A stretch of 64,000 bases of DNA from assembly GCF_007827695.1 (NCBI RefSeq), contig NZ_VITA01000011.1, forward strand, positions 62,001-126,000, in the 5' to 3' direction. This document shows positions 18,020 through 26,794 of the stretch, piece by piece (position 1 is the first letter of the stretch; the number at the start of each line of letters is the position of its first letter). A program made the translations under genes and the position numbers. The DNA is from Sinorhizobium medicae. GTDB taxonomy: Bacteria; Pseudomonadota; Alphaproteobacteria; Rhizobiales; Rhizobiaceae. The notes under the pieces were generated by a model that ran no database searches, had not been told where the DNA came from, and was given only the letters and a program-made list of their open reading frames with translations.

Positions 18020-19351
18020 GTGGTGTCTGCTGGTTCGGAAAACGTCTTCGCGAAGCGTAGGCAAAGCCATGTCCTGATTCTGGCGAGCGGCGACAGGGTT
18101 CGGCACATGACGGTCCGTCCATGGATGGCTGCGCTGATCACCTGCTTCGCCGGCGTGTTCGGCACTGGATATCTTGCAGCGACAACCTACCTCGTGCTTC
18201 GCGACGACCTGATTGGCGGAACGATCGCGCGGCAGGCGCGGATGCAGCACGAGTACGAGGACCGGATCACTGCACTGCGCGCACAGGTGGATCGTGTGAC
18301 GAGCCGTCAATTGCTGGACCAGCAGATTGTCGAGGAAAAGGTCGAAAAACTGCTGCAGAGGCAATTGGAACTGACCTCCAGGAGCGCAAAGTTCGGAGAG
18401 TTCTCGGAAGCCGGCGACGCTTTTTCAGATACGGGGAAGGATGACGTTTCGCCGGGCACTGGGTCGCTGGGGGACGGCAATCAGGCAGGAACTGAGACCG
18501 GCGTCAAGGCAATCGAGGCGATGATGGGCATTGCCGGCAACGATATTGGTCGCTCTCCTCACTCCGCCGCACTCGGCTATGCCCCGACCTCCGCGGGAAG
18601 TTCCGGTGGCGAGAGCGCTTCCGACCGTGCCGATCGAGTTTTTTCCAGTGCTACGCTTTCACTCAAGGGATTGGAACTCGAACAGATGGCGCAGATGAAG
18701 CACATGACGGACACGGCGCTCAGGACGTCGGAGACGATCAGGGCGATCGTCGAAGATGCGGGTTTCACAATGCCGGTAGTCGAGGAAGCGCTCAACGTGG
18801 ACAGGTCGGCAGAGCCGGGTATCGGCGGTCCTTTCATCGAACCGCAGAACGGAGACGGGTTCGACCGATCGCTGCTCGACCTCGACACCGCTCTTGTGAA
18901 ACTCGAGCGGACCCGCGAGGCCGCAAAAAGGCTTCCTCTCGCCAGTCCGGCACCGGCAGCCGACGTCACCAGCAGCTTCGGAAACCGCGTGGATCCTTTC
19001 CTCGGCCGATTGGCGCTGCATGCCGGGATAGATTTCCGGACGGCGACCGGCACCCGCGTCCGCGCGACCGCCGGCGGCATCGTCACGGCAGTAGGCTCGG
19101 CCGGCGGCTATGGAAACATGATTGAGATCGATCACGGCAATGGCGTGTCGACCCGCTATGCGCATCTTTCGACCATTCTCGTCGATGTCGGCGAGGAAGT
19201 GAAGGCAGACGCGGTCATCGCCAAGTCGGGAAGCACGGGACGATCGACCGGACCGCATCTTCATTACGAGGTCCGTCTGAACGGGCGGCCCGTCGATCCG
19301 GCGCGGTTCCTGAGGGCCGGAACGGAGCTTTCCGGCTTCCTCGATCGATAG
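18020..19351 (+). CDS. Membrane-anchored LytM/M23 peptidase-like protein
   Basis: 443 residues. A cytoplasmic segment is followed by one membrane helix (36-59), a coiled coil (about 68-120), a low-complexity linker, and a LytM domain (about 315-435). The zinc ligands are present: H334 and D338 in LHAGIDF, and H413/H415 in GPHLHYEV. That makes it a probable active peptidoglycan endopeptidase, of the kind acting in cell growth or division. The start is GTG at 18020 after GGGGGTGAT; the next codon is also GTG. No other division gene is adjacent. Confidence 0.88.
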   Translation: MVSAGSENVFAKRRQSHVLILASGDRVRHMTVRPWMAALITCFAGVFGTGYLAATTYLVLRDDLIGGTIARQARMQHEYEDRITALRAQVDRVTSRQLLDQQIVEEKVEKLLQRQLELTSRSAKFGEFSEAGDAFSDTGKDDVSPGTGSLGDGNQAGTETGVKAIEAMMGIAGNDIGRSPHSAALGYAPTSAGSSGGESASDRADRVFSSATLSLKGLELEQMAQMKHMTDTALRTSETIRAIVEDAGFTMPVVEEALNVDRSAEPGIGGPFIEPQNGDGFDRSLLDLDTALVKLERTREAAKRLPLASPAPAADVTSSFGNRVDPFLGRLALHAGIDFRTATGTRVRATAGGIVTAVGSAGGYGNMIEIDHGNGVSTRYAHLSTILVDVGEEVKADAVIAKSGSTGRSTGPHLHYEVRLNGRPVDPARFLRAGTELSGFLDR

Positions 19352-19444
19352 GCCGCAAGGCCGGTCGCCATCTCTCGCGGACTTGATCAAAATGCAACAG
19401 ATTCGGCTGATTTCAACTTCCGGTGTTTCAACGGGCTGGATTTC

Positions 19445-19473
19445 TTGACTTTCGGCGCCTTTGGTCGTATGAG
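19445..19473 (+). promoter_or_regulatory. Predicted promoter of the RNA helicase gene
   Basis: TTGACT (19445-19450), 17-nt spacer, TATGAG (19468-19473). The predicted start is near 19480, giving a leader of about 68 nt before the TTG start codon. Confidence 0.5.
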
Positions 19474-19547
19474 CGCCGCCACATGCTGCTGCATTTTCCC
19501 TCGATCGAACAGAGTTCATCAGAACCGGAACGGAAACAGTTTCCCCT

Positions 19548-21047
19548 TTGACCAATTTCGCTGACCTTGGCTTGAGCCAGAAAGTTCTTTCCGCAGTTAC
19601 CGACGCGGGCTACACGATACCGACACCGATCCAGATTGGTGCAATCCCGCCGGCGCTTCAGCGCCGCGACATTCTCGGCATCGCCCAGACCGGCACCGGC
19701 AAGACCGCATCCTTCGTGTTGCCGATGTTGACCCTTCTGGAAAAAGGACGCGCCCGCGCACGGATGCCGCGCACGCTTATACTTGAGCCGACGCGCGAGC
19801 TCGCGGCCCAGGTCGCCGAGAATTTCGACAAATACGGCAAGAATCACAAGCTTAACATCGCGCTTCTGATTGGTGGCGTTTCCTTCGACGAGCAGGACCG
19901 CAAGCTCGAGCGCGGCGCCGACGTGCTGATTTGTACGCCCGGCCGGCTGCTCGACCACTGCGAGCGTGGCAAGCTTTTGATGTCAGGCGTCGAAATTCTT
20001 GTCATCGACGAGGCTGACCGAATGCTCGATATGGGATTCATTCCTGATATCGAACGTATCGCGAAGCTCATTCCCTTTACACGGCAGACCTTGTTCTTCT
20101 CAGCCACGATGCCGCCCGAAATCCAGAAGCTTGCGGATCGCTTTCTGCAGAATCCGGAGCGGGTCGAAGTGGCACGCCGGTCATCGACAGCCATAACGGT
20201 CACGCAGCGTCTCGTGGCAGCGCACGGCAAGGACTACGAAAAGCGAGCCGTCCTCCGTGAGCTCATTCGTTCCCAGGAAGACCTGAAGAACGCGATCATC
20301 TTCTGCAATCGCAAGAAGGATGTCGCCGAGCTTTTCCGCTCGCTCGACCGTCATGGCTTCTCGGTCGGCGCGCTGCACGGCGACATGGATCAGCGGTCGC
20401 GCATGGCCATGCTTGCCAATTTCAAGGACGGCAACATCAAGCTGTTGGTCGCCTCCGATGTCGCGGCGCGCGGGCTCGACATTCCCGACGTGAGCCATGT
20501 ATTCAATTTCGACGTGCCGATCCATGCGGAAGACTATGTCCATCGCATCGGACGAACCGGGCGCGCTGGCCGTTCCGGTGCCTCTTTCACAATCGTCACG
20601 AAGCGCGACATCAAGTTCGCCGACGCCATCGAAAAGCTGATCGGCCAGGAAGTCGAATGGCACAATGGCGACCTTTCGGAACTGCCCGAACCGATGGAAA
20701 GTCACGACAGCCGTCGTGACCGCGGCAGCGACGGGCGCAAGGATCGGAAGAGGGAGCGACCCGTGAAGACCCGCTCCGATCACAAAGCTGTCACGGCCGT
20801 AGACAATAATACTGAAGAACTCGAAACAGTCCCGGAAAGGGTCGACACGGTGAAGATCGAACGCAATGCCGAGAGCAAGGATCGCCATAACGGCCGCAGC
20901 GACCGTCCTGGCCGCGCGCAGAATGCGGCTAATGACGACAATCGCGATCGTCGGCAGCGTCACCGCCGCGACCATGACGACGGCCCTACGCCCGTGGGTT
21001 TCGGTGATGACATCCCAGCCTTCATGCTGATCGTCGGCAAGGCCTGA
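19548..21047 (+). CDS. rhlE: DEAD-box RNA helicase, RhlE type
   Basis: 499 residues. ATP-dependent RNA unwinding, with likely roles in ribosome assembly and RNA turnover in the cold. All motifs are seen: Q motif (FADLGLSQKVLSAVTDAGY, then PTPIQ), I AQTGTGKT, Ia PTRELA, II DEAD (about 154-157), III SAT, and VI HRIGRTGRAGR. After residue 385 comes a highly charged Arg/Asp/His-rich tail of about 110 residues, typical of RhlE and used for RNA binding. The start codon is TTG at 19548, supported by the family N-terminus MTNFADLGL; no upstream ATG is in frame. The Nudix gene follows after 10 nt. Confidence 0.93.
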   Translation: MTNFADLGLSQKVLSAVTDAGYTIPTPIQIGAIPPALQRRDILGIAQTGTGKTASFVLPMLTLLEKGRARARMPRTLILEPTRELAAQVAENFDKYGKNHKLNIALLIGGVSFDEQDRKLERGADVLICTPGRLLDHCERGKLLMSGVEILVIDEADRMLDMGFIPDIERIAKLIPFTRQTLFFSATMPPEIQKLADRFLQNPERVEVARRSSTAITVTQRLVAAHGKDYEKRAVLRELIRSQEDLKNAIIFCNRKKDVAELFRSLDRHGFSVGALHGDMDQRSRMAMLANFKDGNIKLLVASDVAARGLDIPDVSHVFNFDVPIHAEDYVHRIGRTGRAGRSGASFTIVTKRDIKFADAIEKLIGQEVEWHNGDLSELPEPMESHDSRRDRGSDGRKDRKRERPVKTRSDHKAVTAVDNNTEELETVPERVDTVKIERNAESKDRHNGRSDRPGRAQNAANDDNRDRRQRHRRDHDDGPTPVGFGDDIPAFMLIVGKA

Positions 21048-21057
21048 CCCTTCGCTC

Positions 21058-21465
21058 ATGGCACAGCCCGGTGTTGACTTCCCCGGTCTCGGCTGTGGTC
21101 TGGCGATTGTAAGGGATGGAAAAATCCTCCTCTGTCGTCGCCTGAAGGCGCCGGAGGCCCGCCACTGGAGCATTGTCGGCGGCAAAGTCGACCAGATGGA
21201 GCGTGCGCAGGACGCGGCACGGCGTGAAGCGCAGGAGGAAAGCGGTCTTTCCATCCATTCGATCCGCTTTCTGTGCATCAGCGAACAGTTGATCGAGGCC
21301 GAGCGGCAGCATTGGGTCTCGCTGATCTATGTGACGGAGGACTTCTCCGGCGAGCCGCGCCTCACTGAGCCGGACAAGCTTTCCGACATTCGCTGGTTCG
21401 ACCTGACCGCCCTGCCCCAGCCCCTATCCCGCTTTGCTGCCGACGCAATTCGCGCGCTCGCCTGA
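21058..21465 (+). CDS. Nudix hydrolase
   Basis: 135 residues. The Nudix box G-x5-E-x7-REUxEExGU is complete (GKVDQMERAQDAARREAQEESGL), so it should hydrolyse a nucleoside diphosphate linked to another group. The GLAIVRDGKILLCRR start resembles MutT/NudC-like proteins, but the substrate cannot be read from sequence. It starts 10 nt after the helicase stop and is probably in the same transcript. The ATG at 21058 is used; no good ribosome-binding site precedes it. Confidence 0.88.
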   Translation: MAQPGVDFPGLGCGLAIVRDGKILLCRRLKAPEARHWSIVGGKVDQMERAQDAARREAQEESGLSIHSIRFLCISEQLIEAERQHWVSLIYVTEDFSGEPRLTEPDKLSDIRWFDLTALPQPLSRFAADAIRALA

Positions 21466-21512
21466 ATGTTGTCGACACCGCCAGGAGGATTGGGCTTTCG
21501 CGGGTCCGCGCA

Positions 21513-21830
21513 TCACTTCTTCGACCTGAGCGCGGCCTCGTAGGCAAGTCTCACCCAGCGGGCCATGTCGTCCGGATCGTCCCAGGCCGCTTCGGGCGTA
21601 CTCCAATAGGGCATTTTCACCCGCTTGCCCTTGCCTTCGTAGGTCCATTGGCGCGCGCCCGCTTCCTCGAACGCCTGCGCCGTTTCTGCATCCCCCTTCA
21701 GAAGAATCTCGCCGTTCACCTCCAGTGCAAGGATGATGCCGTCGACATAGATGCCCTTGCCGCCGAACATGCGGCGGATCTTGACCGGGCCAAGTGTTTC
21801 GAACATCTCCTCGATTGCCGCATTATCCAT
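21513..21830 (-). CDS. TfoX N-terminal domain protein
   Basis: 105 residues containing only the TfoX N-terminal domain (MFGGKGIYVDGIILALEVNGEILLKGD, then PYWSTPEAAWDDPDDMARWVRLAYEAA). The domain occurs in competence regulators but also as a stand-alone protein of unknown role, and no HTH is visible. It starts 3 nt after the stop of the MoeA/MobA-like gene, so it is the last gene of the maturation operon. Confidence 0.85.
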   Translation of the reverse strand: MDNAAIEEMFETLGPVKIRRMFGGKGIYVDGIILALEVNGEILLKGDAETAQAFEEAGARQWTYEGKGKRVKMPYWSTPEAAWDDPDDMARWVRLAYEAALRSKK

Positions 21831-21833
21831 CGC

Positions 21834-23450
21834 TCAATCCTTCAAAATCCCACCCGCAGCCAGGATCGCCTCCGGTGTGTCGAGATCGAGACGCGCAGCA
21901 GGGCCGAGTTCGACATCGATCACCGGCAAGCCGCACCGCTCGACGATGTGCCTGGCCCCGACGTCGCCGACGAGCTGCCGGACGGCGTGGAATGTCTCCT
22001 TTGGCAGAATGACCGGATTGCCGCGCTGCCCACCGGCGACGGCACGCACCACTGCTCGGCCGGACTCGACTTCGAAGGCGGCGATCAATTCTGCCAGGTG
22101 TTCCGATGTGATCCCCGGCATATCGGCAAGCATGACGAGCATGCCGCCAGCACCGGTGTCGAGAGCGGAGAGGCCCGCAATCAACGAAGATGCCATCCCG
22201 CCCGCGTAGTCGGGATTTGAGACGAAGTTGGCGGACAAGCCTGCGAGTGCCGCCTGAATCTCGGCCTCCCTGTGCCCGGTCACCACCGTCACTCTGCCCG
22301 GAGCCGCGCCGATGGCCGCCTCCACTGACCGCCGCACGAGCGGCATCCCTTCGAACTCCGCCAGGAGCTTGTGCCGGCCCTCCGGCCCCATCCGGCTCGC
22401 CCTACCGGCTGCCAGAACGACGAGCTCAACAGGGCCGGCGCGCTTGTCGGCGATGCCTTCCCGTGGCTGCGGACGAGTCGGTATTTCCTTGAGCAACCCG
22501 CCGACGCCGAACCCTGTAATGTCTTCGCTGCTCGGCCACTCACCCGCGAGCAAACGATCGAGGATCCAGTCAAAGCCGTTTTCCCGCGGGCTTCGAGCAC
22601 AACCGGGAGCACCCAGGACAGGAATTTCGCCAAGTCTACCGAGCACAAGCAGATTGCCTGGATCGACGGGCATTCCGACATGTTCGACGACACCGCCGGC
22701 GCGCCGGATGGCAGCCGGGATAACATCGTCGGGATCGGCCACGGCCGAGGCGCCGAAGACGATGATCAGGTCATGCGTCGAGGCGGCCTCGACGATTGCT
22801 GCCGCGACCGCTTCGGTCGTATGCGCCACGCGTCGCTCGCTATCGAGCCGGCTGTCCGATTGCAGCAGCCGCGTGGTGAGAACGGCGCGCGTCTTGTCCA
22901 TTACCTGGCTCTTCAGGGAAGGCAGCTCGGTTGCCACCAGGGCCGCGCGCCGAGGCGTGAACGGCTTGACCTCGAAGGCCCGGTCCGCCCGAAGCAGTGC
23001 CTGCGCTTGCTCCACGAGCACTTGCTGCACCGCAAGAGGGATGATCTTGATCGTCGCCACCATGTCGCCGGCCTCGACGGCAACATGATCGGCAAGGCAG
23101 GCGAGCGTGATCGCCGGATCTATGCGGTTCAGCAGATCGACAACGGCGCGATTGGCCACGAAAAGACCGGCAGCGGTGGCATAGATGTTGACCCGGCCGG
23201 TCGCCGCCCGCGAGAATCGCAGATGATCCGGGGCGATGGCGGCCGCTATGCGTGACGCGGCTTCGTCCTCAGGCAGGTCGTCGGGCTCGAGCACCGCGAC
23301 AATGACCTCCGTTACATCCGCTTCTGCAAGCGCCGCGACATCGTCGGGGTTCAGGCGATGTCCCTTCGATAGCTTCACTGTGCCGATCTTTACCGAATGG
23401 CCGAGAAGAGCGCCTTCGGCATCCGCAGGCCGCACAGGTCCGAACCTCAT
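21834..23450 (-). CDS. MoeA-like molybdopterin-binding / MobA-like nucleotidyltransferase fusion
   Basis: 538 residues in two parts. Residues 1-320 resemble the molybdopterin-binding fold (GHSVKIGTVKLSKGHRLN at the start, IVFGASAVADPDDVIPAAIRRAGG and LVLGRLGEIPVLGAPGCARSPRENGFDWIL later). Residues 341-538 are a GT-A nucleotidyltransferase with LAAGRASRMG (346-355), related to MobA/MocA enzymes that attach CMP or GMP to molybdopterin. This suggests dinucleotide cofactor synthesis for a molybdenum hydroxylase; whether CTP or GTP is used cannot be decided here. The ATG overlaps the preceding XdhC-like stop by 4 nt. Confidence 0.85.
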   Translation of the reverse strand: MRFGPVRPADAEGALLGHSVKIGTVKLSKGHRLNPDDVAALAEADVTEVIVAVLEPDDLPEDEAASRIAAAIAPDHLRFSRAATGRVNIYATAAGLFVANRAVVDLLNRIDPAITLACLADHVAVEAGDMVATIKIIPLAVQQVLVEQAQALLRADRAFEVKPFTPRRAALVATELPSLKSQVMDKTRAVLTTRLLQSDSRLDSERRVAHTTEAVAAAIVEAASTHDLIIVFGASAVADPDDVIPAAIRRAGGVVEHVGMPVDPGNLLVLGRLGEIPVLGAPGCARSPRENGFDWILDRLLAGEWPSSEDITGFGVGGLLKEIPTRPQPREGIADKRAGPVELVVLAAGRASRMGPEGRHKLLAEFEGMPLVRRSVEAAIGAAPGRVTVVTGHREAEIQAALAGLSANFVSNPDYAGGMASSLIAGLSALDTGAGGMLVMLADMPGITSEHLAELIAAFEVESGRAVVRAVAGGQRGNPVILPKETFHAVRQLVGDVGARHIVERCGLPVIDVELGPAARLDLDTPEAILAAGGILKD

Positions 23451-24154
23451 TTGCCCCCCTCCGCCGGCAGGTCAACGTCGCGACGTCGCAGCGCCCCGAT
23501 GATCTCGGCGAGCACCGCGACGGCAATCTCCGCCGGGCTGGCGGCACCTATATCGAGGCCGATCGGTGCCTTGATACGCGCAACTGCCTCCGTCGCCACT
23601 CCTTGCGTCTGCAGGCGTTCCGACCGCGCCGCGTGGGTCTTGCGGCTGCCAAGCGCGCCGACATAGAAGCACCCTGCCTCCAATGCCGCTCTGAGCGGAT
23701 AGTCATCGATCTTCGGATCGTGCGTGAGAGCGGCGAGTGCCGTATAGCGATCGAGCGGCCGATCCGGCAGAACGTCTTCGGGCCAGTCCGCAAGAAGCTC
23801 GACGCCATGGAAACGCTCGGCCGTTGCAAAGGCCGTGCGCGGGTCGATGACCGCCATGTCGAAACCTGCGACCGGCGCCAGACGCGACAATGCCTGCGAA
23901 ATGTGAACCGCACCGATCGCAACGATACGCGGGGGCGGCAGATGCACGTTGAAGAAAAGCGCCCTTTCCTCGATCGTCAGAAGGCGGGGCCGGCCCGAAT
24001 GAAGCACTTCGGAGACGGGCGCTGCCCATTCAGCGCGAATGCGGTCGCCTTCGATGAAAGCCTGACTGGTGCCTTCCGAAAGATCGGTGACGACGACGGC
24101 AGCGCGGCGCGACGCGCGCGCGACATTGAGTGCCTGCAGTGTGCTCAGTTCCAT
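23447..24154 (-). CDS. XdhC-family protein, Rossmann-domain half
   Basis: 235 residues. The C-terminal 150 residues are the XdhC Rossmann domain (IVAIGAVHISQALSRLAPVAGFDMAVIDPR, YVGALGSRKTHAAR, PIGLDIGAASPAEIAVAVLAEI). The first 75 residues keep only a degenerate CoxI-like part without its cysteines. XdhC proteins bind molybdenum cofactor, help sulfurate it and insert it into xanthine dehydrogenase-type enzymes. It starts 3 nt after the other XdhC half and overlaps the next gene by 4 nt. Confidence 0.88.
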   Translation of the reverse strand: MELSTLQALNVARASRRAAVVVTDLSEGTSQAFIEGDRIRAEWAAPVSEVLHSGRPRLLTIEERALFFNVHLPPPRIVAIGAVHISQALSRLAPVAGFDMAVIDPRTAFATAERFHGVELLADWPEDVLPDRPLDRYTALAALTHDPKIDDYPLRAALEAGCFYVGALGSRKTHAARSERLQTQGVATEAVARIKAPIGLDIGAASPAEIAVAVLAEIIGALRRRDVDLPAEGGK

Positions 24155-24157
24155 CGT

Positions 24158-24490
24158 TCAGCCGTCAATTCGTTCGACATAGACACGGATCCGGCCACCG
24201 CAGGACAGGCCGACACGCCATGCGGTTTCGTCGGCTACGCCGAATTCGAGAAGCCGCGGGGTACCGGACGTAATCACGTCGGCAGCCTCCGCGATGACCG
24301 CGCCCTCGACGCAGCCGCCGGAAACGGAGCCTTGGAAATTGCCTTCCCCGTCGATTACCAGATGGCTGCCGACGGGACGGGGCGCCGAGCCCCAGGTTTC
24401 GATCACGGTCGCGAGCGCCACGGCACGACCTTGCTCGTGCCAGGTTTCAGCGACCGCCAATGGATCGAGGATGTTCGGCTCGTTCTGCAT
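24158..24490 (-). CDS. XdhC/CoxI-family protein, N-terminal domain half
   Basis: 110 residues: only the XdhC_CoxI domain, with ALATVIETWGSAPRPVGSHLVI, SVSGGCVEG (C60) and GLSCGGRIRVYVE (C97). The two cysteines are the ones proposed to hold or sulfurate the molybdenum cofactor. The Rossmann part found in full-length XdhC is encoded by the next gene. I use the ATG at 24490, with GGAG 7 nt upstream, rather than one ten codons earlier. The gap from coxE is 56 nt. Confidence 0.88.
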   Translation of the reverse strand: MQNEPNILDPLAVAETWHEQGRAVALATVIETWGSAPRPVGSHLVIDGEGNFQGSVSGGCVEGAVIAEAADVITSGTPRLLEFGVADETAWRVGLSCGGRIRVYVERIDG

Positions 24491-24546
24491 TCTGCATCTC
24501 CGAAAACTGCACTCAGGCAAGCATCCTGCATCGGATCAAGTTACAA

Positions 24547-25836
24547 TCACTGTGGCGCATTCGCCGGCGCTCGGTCAACGGCAAGCCGTCCATGGTTGAG
24601 GAAACGCCGTGGGTCGGCATCGCGTCCTCCCTGGCCGGACAGCGATTTCACCAGGTCGGAGACCGATTCGAGATTGTGTATAGGCCGGAACTCGTCAACG
24701 TGTGGCAACATGGCCCTCACGCCTCTCGCGCGCGCCTCGAAACCGTCGAAGCGCAGCAGCGGATTAAGCCAGACGAGCCGGCGGCAGGATCGATGCAGTC
24801 GGCCCAGTTCAGCCTCCAGACCCGCTGTGTCATCGCGCTCCAGCCCATCGGTCATCAGCAGCACGACTGCGCCCTGTCCTAATACCCGCCGCGACCAGCG
24901 CCGATTGAACGCGTGCAGCGTCTCTCCGATACGCGTGCCGCCCGACCAATCCTTGACCGCGGCAATGCACTCGTCCAGCGCCTCGTCAGGGTCGCGGTTG
25001 CGCATCTGCCTCGTGACATTCGTCAGCCGCGTTCCGAAAAGAAACGTCTGCACACGCTGCCGCTGTTCCGTCAGCGCGTGCAGAAAATGCAGGAATATTT
25101 TTGTGTACTGGCTCATCGATCCAGAGATATCGGCAAGCACGACCAATGGCGGATGAACGAAGCGTGGCTCGCGAAATCGCGGCAGGATGAAATCCCCTCC
25201 AAGCCGCATCGCGTCGCGCATGGTGGCGCGCGGGTCGATTCGCACTGGACGGCGGGAGGGGCGATAGCGGCGCGTGCGTATCCGGTCCAGCGGCAGCAGG
25301 ATCGAGGACAAGGCCCTTCTTGCCTCGGCGATCTCCTCGGCGGTCATCTGGCCGAAATCCGCTTTGCGCAAGAGTTCGCGCCCCGAAACGGTATAGCGTG
25401 CATCGACCTCGACCTCCGGCGCCTTGCTCGGCTGCTGTGCACCGTGCCGACCGGCAAGGAGCGCATCACGCATGCGTGCTTCGCCGGCACGCCGACGCCG
25501 GTCCTCCCCGGAGCGAGGCAAGGCAATGGGCGACATGAGCGCGATCATCTTGTTCACAAGGTCCGGAGAGCGCCAGAAGAGCCGGAACGCTTCGTCGAAC
25601 ACGGCCTGGTCTTCATGGCGCTTGACGAAGGTGCATTGGAGCGCCGCATAGAATTCGCCACGGGAACCGATTCCGATCAGCCTGACCGCATCGATCGCGT
25701 CAGCGACGGCGGCGGGGCCGATCCGCAATCCGGCGCGCCTCAGCGCGCGGGCGAAGAAGACGATATTGTCGGCAAGCCGTCCCTGTCCTTCGCGGGATGC
25801 AGAAGAGTTGGTCTCACCCGAATTGGCGCCGGTCAT
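24547..25836 (-). CDS. coxE: CoxE-like VWA domain protein
   Basis: 429 residues. The N-terminal part is helical and highly charged; a von Willebrand A domain follows from about residue 225, with an intact MIDAS motif DISGS (236-240), GGTRIGETL, and LLMTDGLERDD. In carbon monoxide dehydrogenase biogenesis CoxE works with the CoxD ATPase to mature the molybdenum-copper centre. Here it follows the MoxR/CoxD-like gene by 5 nt. No coxL, coxM or coxS gene is in the window, so the client enzyme is unknown. Confidence 0.9.
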   Translation of the reverse strand: MTGANSGETNSSASREGQGRLADNIVFFARALRRAGLRIGPAAVADAIDAVRLIGIGSRGEFYAALQCTFVKRHEDQAVFDEAFRLFWRSPDLVNKMIALMSPIALPRSGEDRRRRAGEARMRDALLAGRHGAQQPSKAPEVEVDARYTVSGRELLRKADFGQMTAEEIAEARRALSSILLPLDRIRTRRYRPSRRPVRIDPRATMRDAMRLGGDFILPRFREPRFVHPPLVVLADISGSMSQYTKIFLHFLHALTEQRQRVQTFLFGTRLTNVTRQMRNRDPDEALDECIAAVKDWSGGTRIGETLHAFNRRWSRRVLGQGAVVLLMTDGLERDDTAGLEAELGRLHRSCRRLVWLNPLLRFDGFEARARGVRAMLPHVDEFRPIHNLESVSDLVKSLSGQGGRDADPRRFLNHGRLAVDRAPANAPQ

Positions 25837-25841
25837 GATGT

Positions 25842-26771
25842 TCAGCCCTGCGCCAGCAATTCGGCTTTCACTTCGCCGAGCAGGCGGCTGCCTTCAGTGC
25901 CTTCGATCCGGGCAATATCATCCTGGTATTTGAGCAGGGTGCCGAGCGTGTCGGCCACCTTCTCGGGATCGAGTGCAAGAGCGTCTAGTTCCGTCAATGC
26001 GGTCGCCCAGTCGATCGTTTCCGCCACACCCGGGTTCTTGAAGAGGTCGAGCGTTCTCAATCTCTGAACATAAGCGACGATCTCGCGAGACAGCGCCGCG
26101 CTGCAGCCCGGCACCTTGCGGCGGATGATCTCCAGTTCCTGCGCCGCATTCGGGTAATCGACCCAATGATAGAGGCAGCGCCGCTTCAAGGCATCGTGAA
26201 TTTCGCGCGTTCTGTTGGTGGTGATGATGACGATCGGCGGCTCGTCCGCTTTGATCGTCCCGATTTCGGGGATTGTGACCTGGAAGTCGGAAAGCACCTC
26301 CAGGAGAAAGGCTTCGAAGGCTTCGTCGGTGCGATCGAGCTCATCGATCAGAAAAACCGGCGCGCCACCGGCGGTTGTCGATATCGCCTGCAACACCGGC
26401 CGCCTTATGAGGAAGCGTTCGGAAAAGATGTCGCTTTCCACCCTTTGCCGGTCGACCATTCCGGCCGCTTCCGAGAGGCGAATTTCCAACATTTGAGCAG
26501 GATAGTTCCATTCGTACACGGCCGAGGCGACATCCAGTCCCTCGTAGCACTGGAGCCGGATAAGGGGACGGTCGAGGGCGCGCGCCAGAACCTTGGCGAT
26601 TTCGGTCTTGCCGACGCCGGCCTCACCTTCGAGGAAAAGCGGGCGCTTCATCCTGAGTGCGAGAAAGAGAACGGTCGCGAGCGCGGTTCCGGCGAGATAG
26701 TCCTGTGCTTCCAGCAGTGCCCTCGTCTCGTCAATGGACTGGGGCAACTTTCCTCTAACCTGTCTCGCCAT
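25842..26771 (-). CDS. coxD: MoxR-family AAA+ ATPase, CoxD-like
   Basis: 309 residues. Walker A is GEAGVGKTE near residue 50, Walker B FLIDELDRTDEAF, followed by the sensor segment IVIITTNRTREIHDALKRRC. MoxR ATPases act as chaperones, usually with a VWA partner such as CoxE encoded beside them, as here. I use the ATG at 26771, preceded by GGAGG; an in-frame extension to 26978 overlaps the flavin reductase gene. The flavin reductase gene ends 23 nt upstream. Confidence 0.92.
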   Translation of the reverse strand: MARQVRGKLPQSIDETRALLEAQDYLAGTALATVLFLALRMKRPLFLEGEAGVGKTEIAKVLARALDRPLIRLQCYEGLDVASAVYEWNYPAQMLEIRLSEAAGMVDRQRVESDIFSERFLIRRPVLQAISTTAGGAPVFLIDELDRTDEAFEAFLLEVLSDFQVTIPEIGTIKADEPPIVIITTNRTREIHDALKRRCLYHWVDYPNAAQELEIIRRKVPGCSAALSREIVAYVQRLRTLDLFKNPGVAETIDWATALTELDALALDPEKVADTLGTLLKYQDDIARIEGTEGSRLLGEVKAELLAQG

Positions 26772-26794
26772 GCTTCCTCCGCCTGGAGAAAAAC

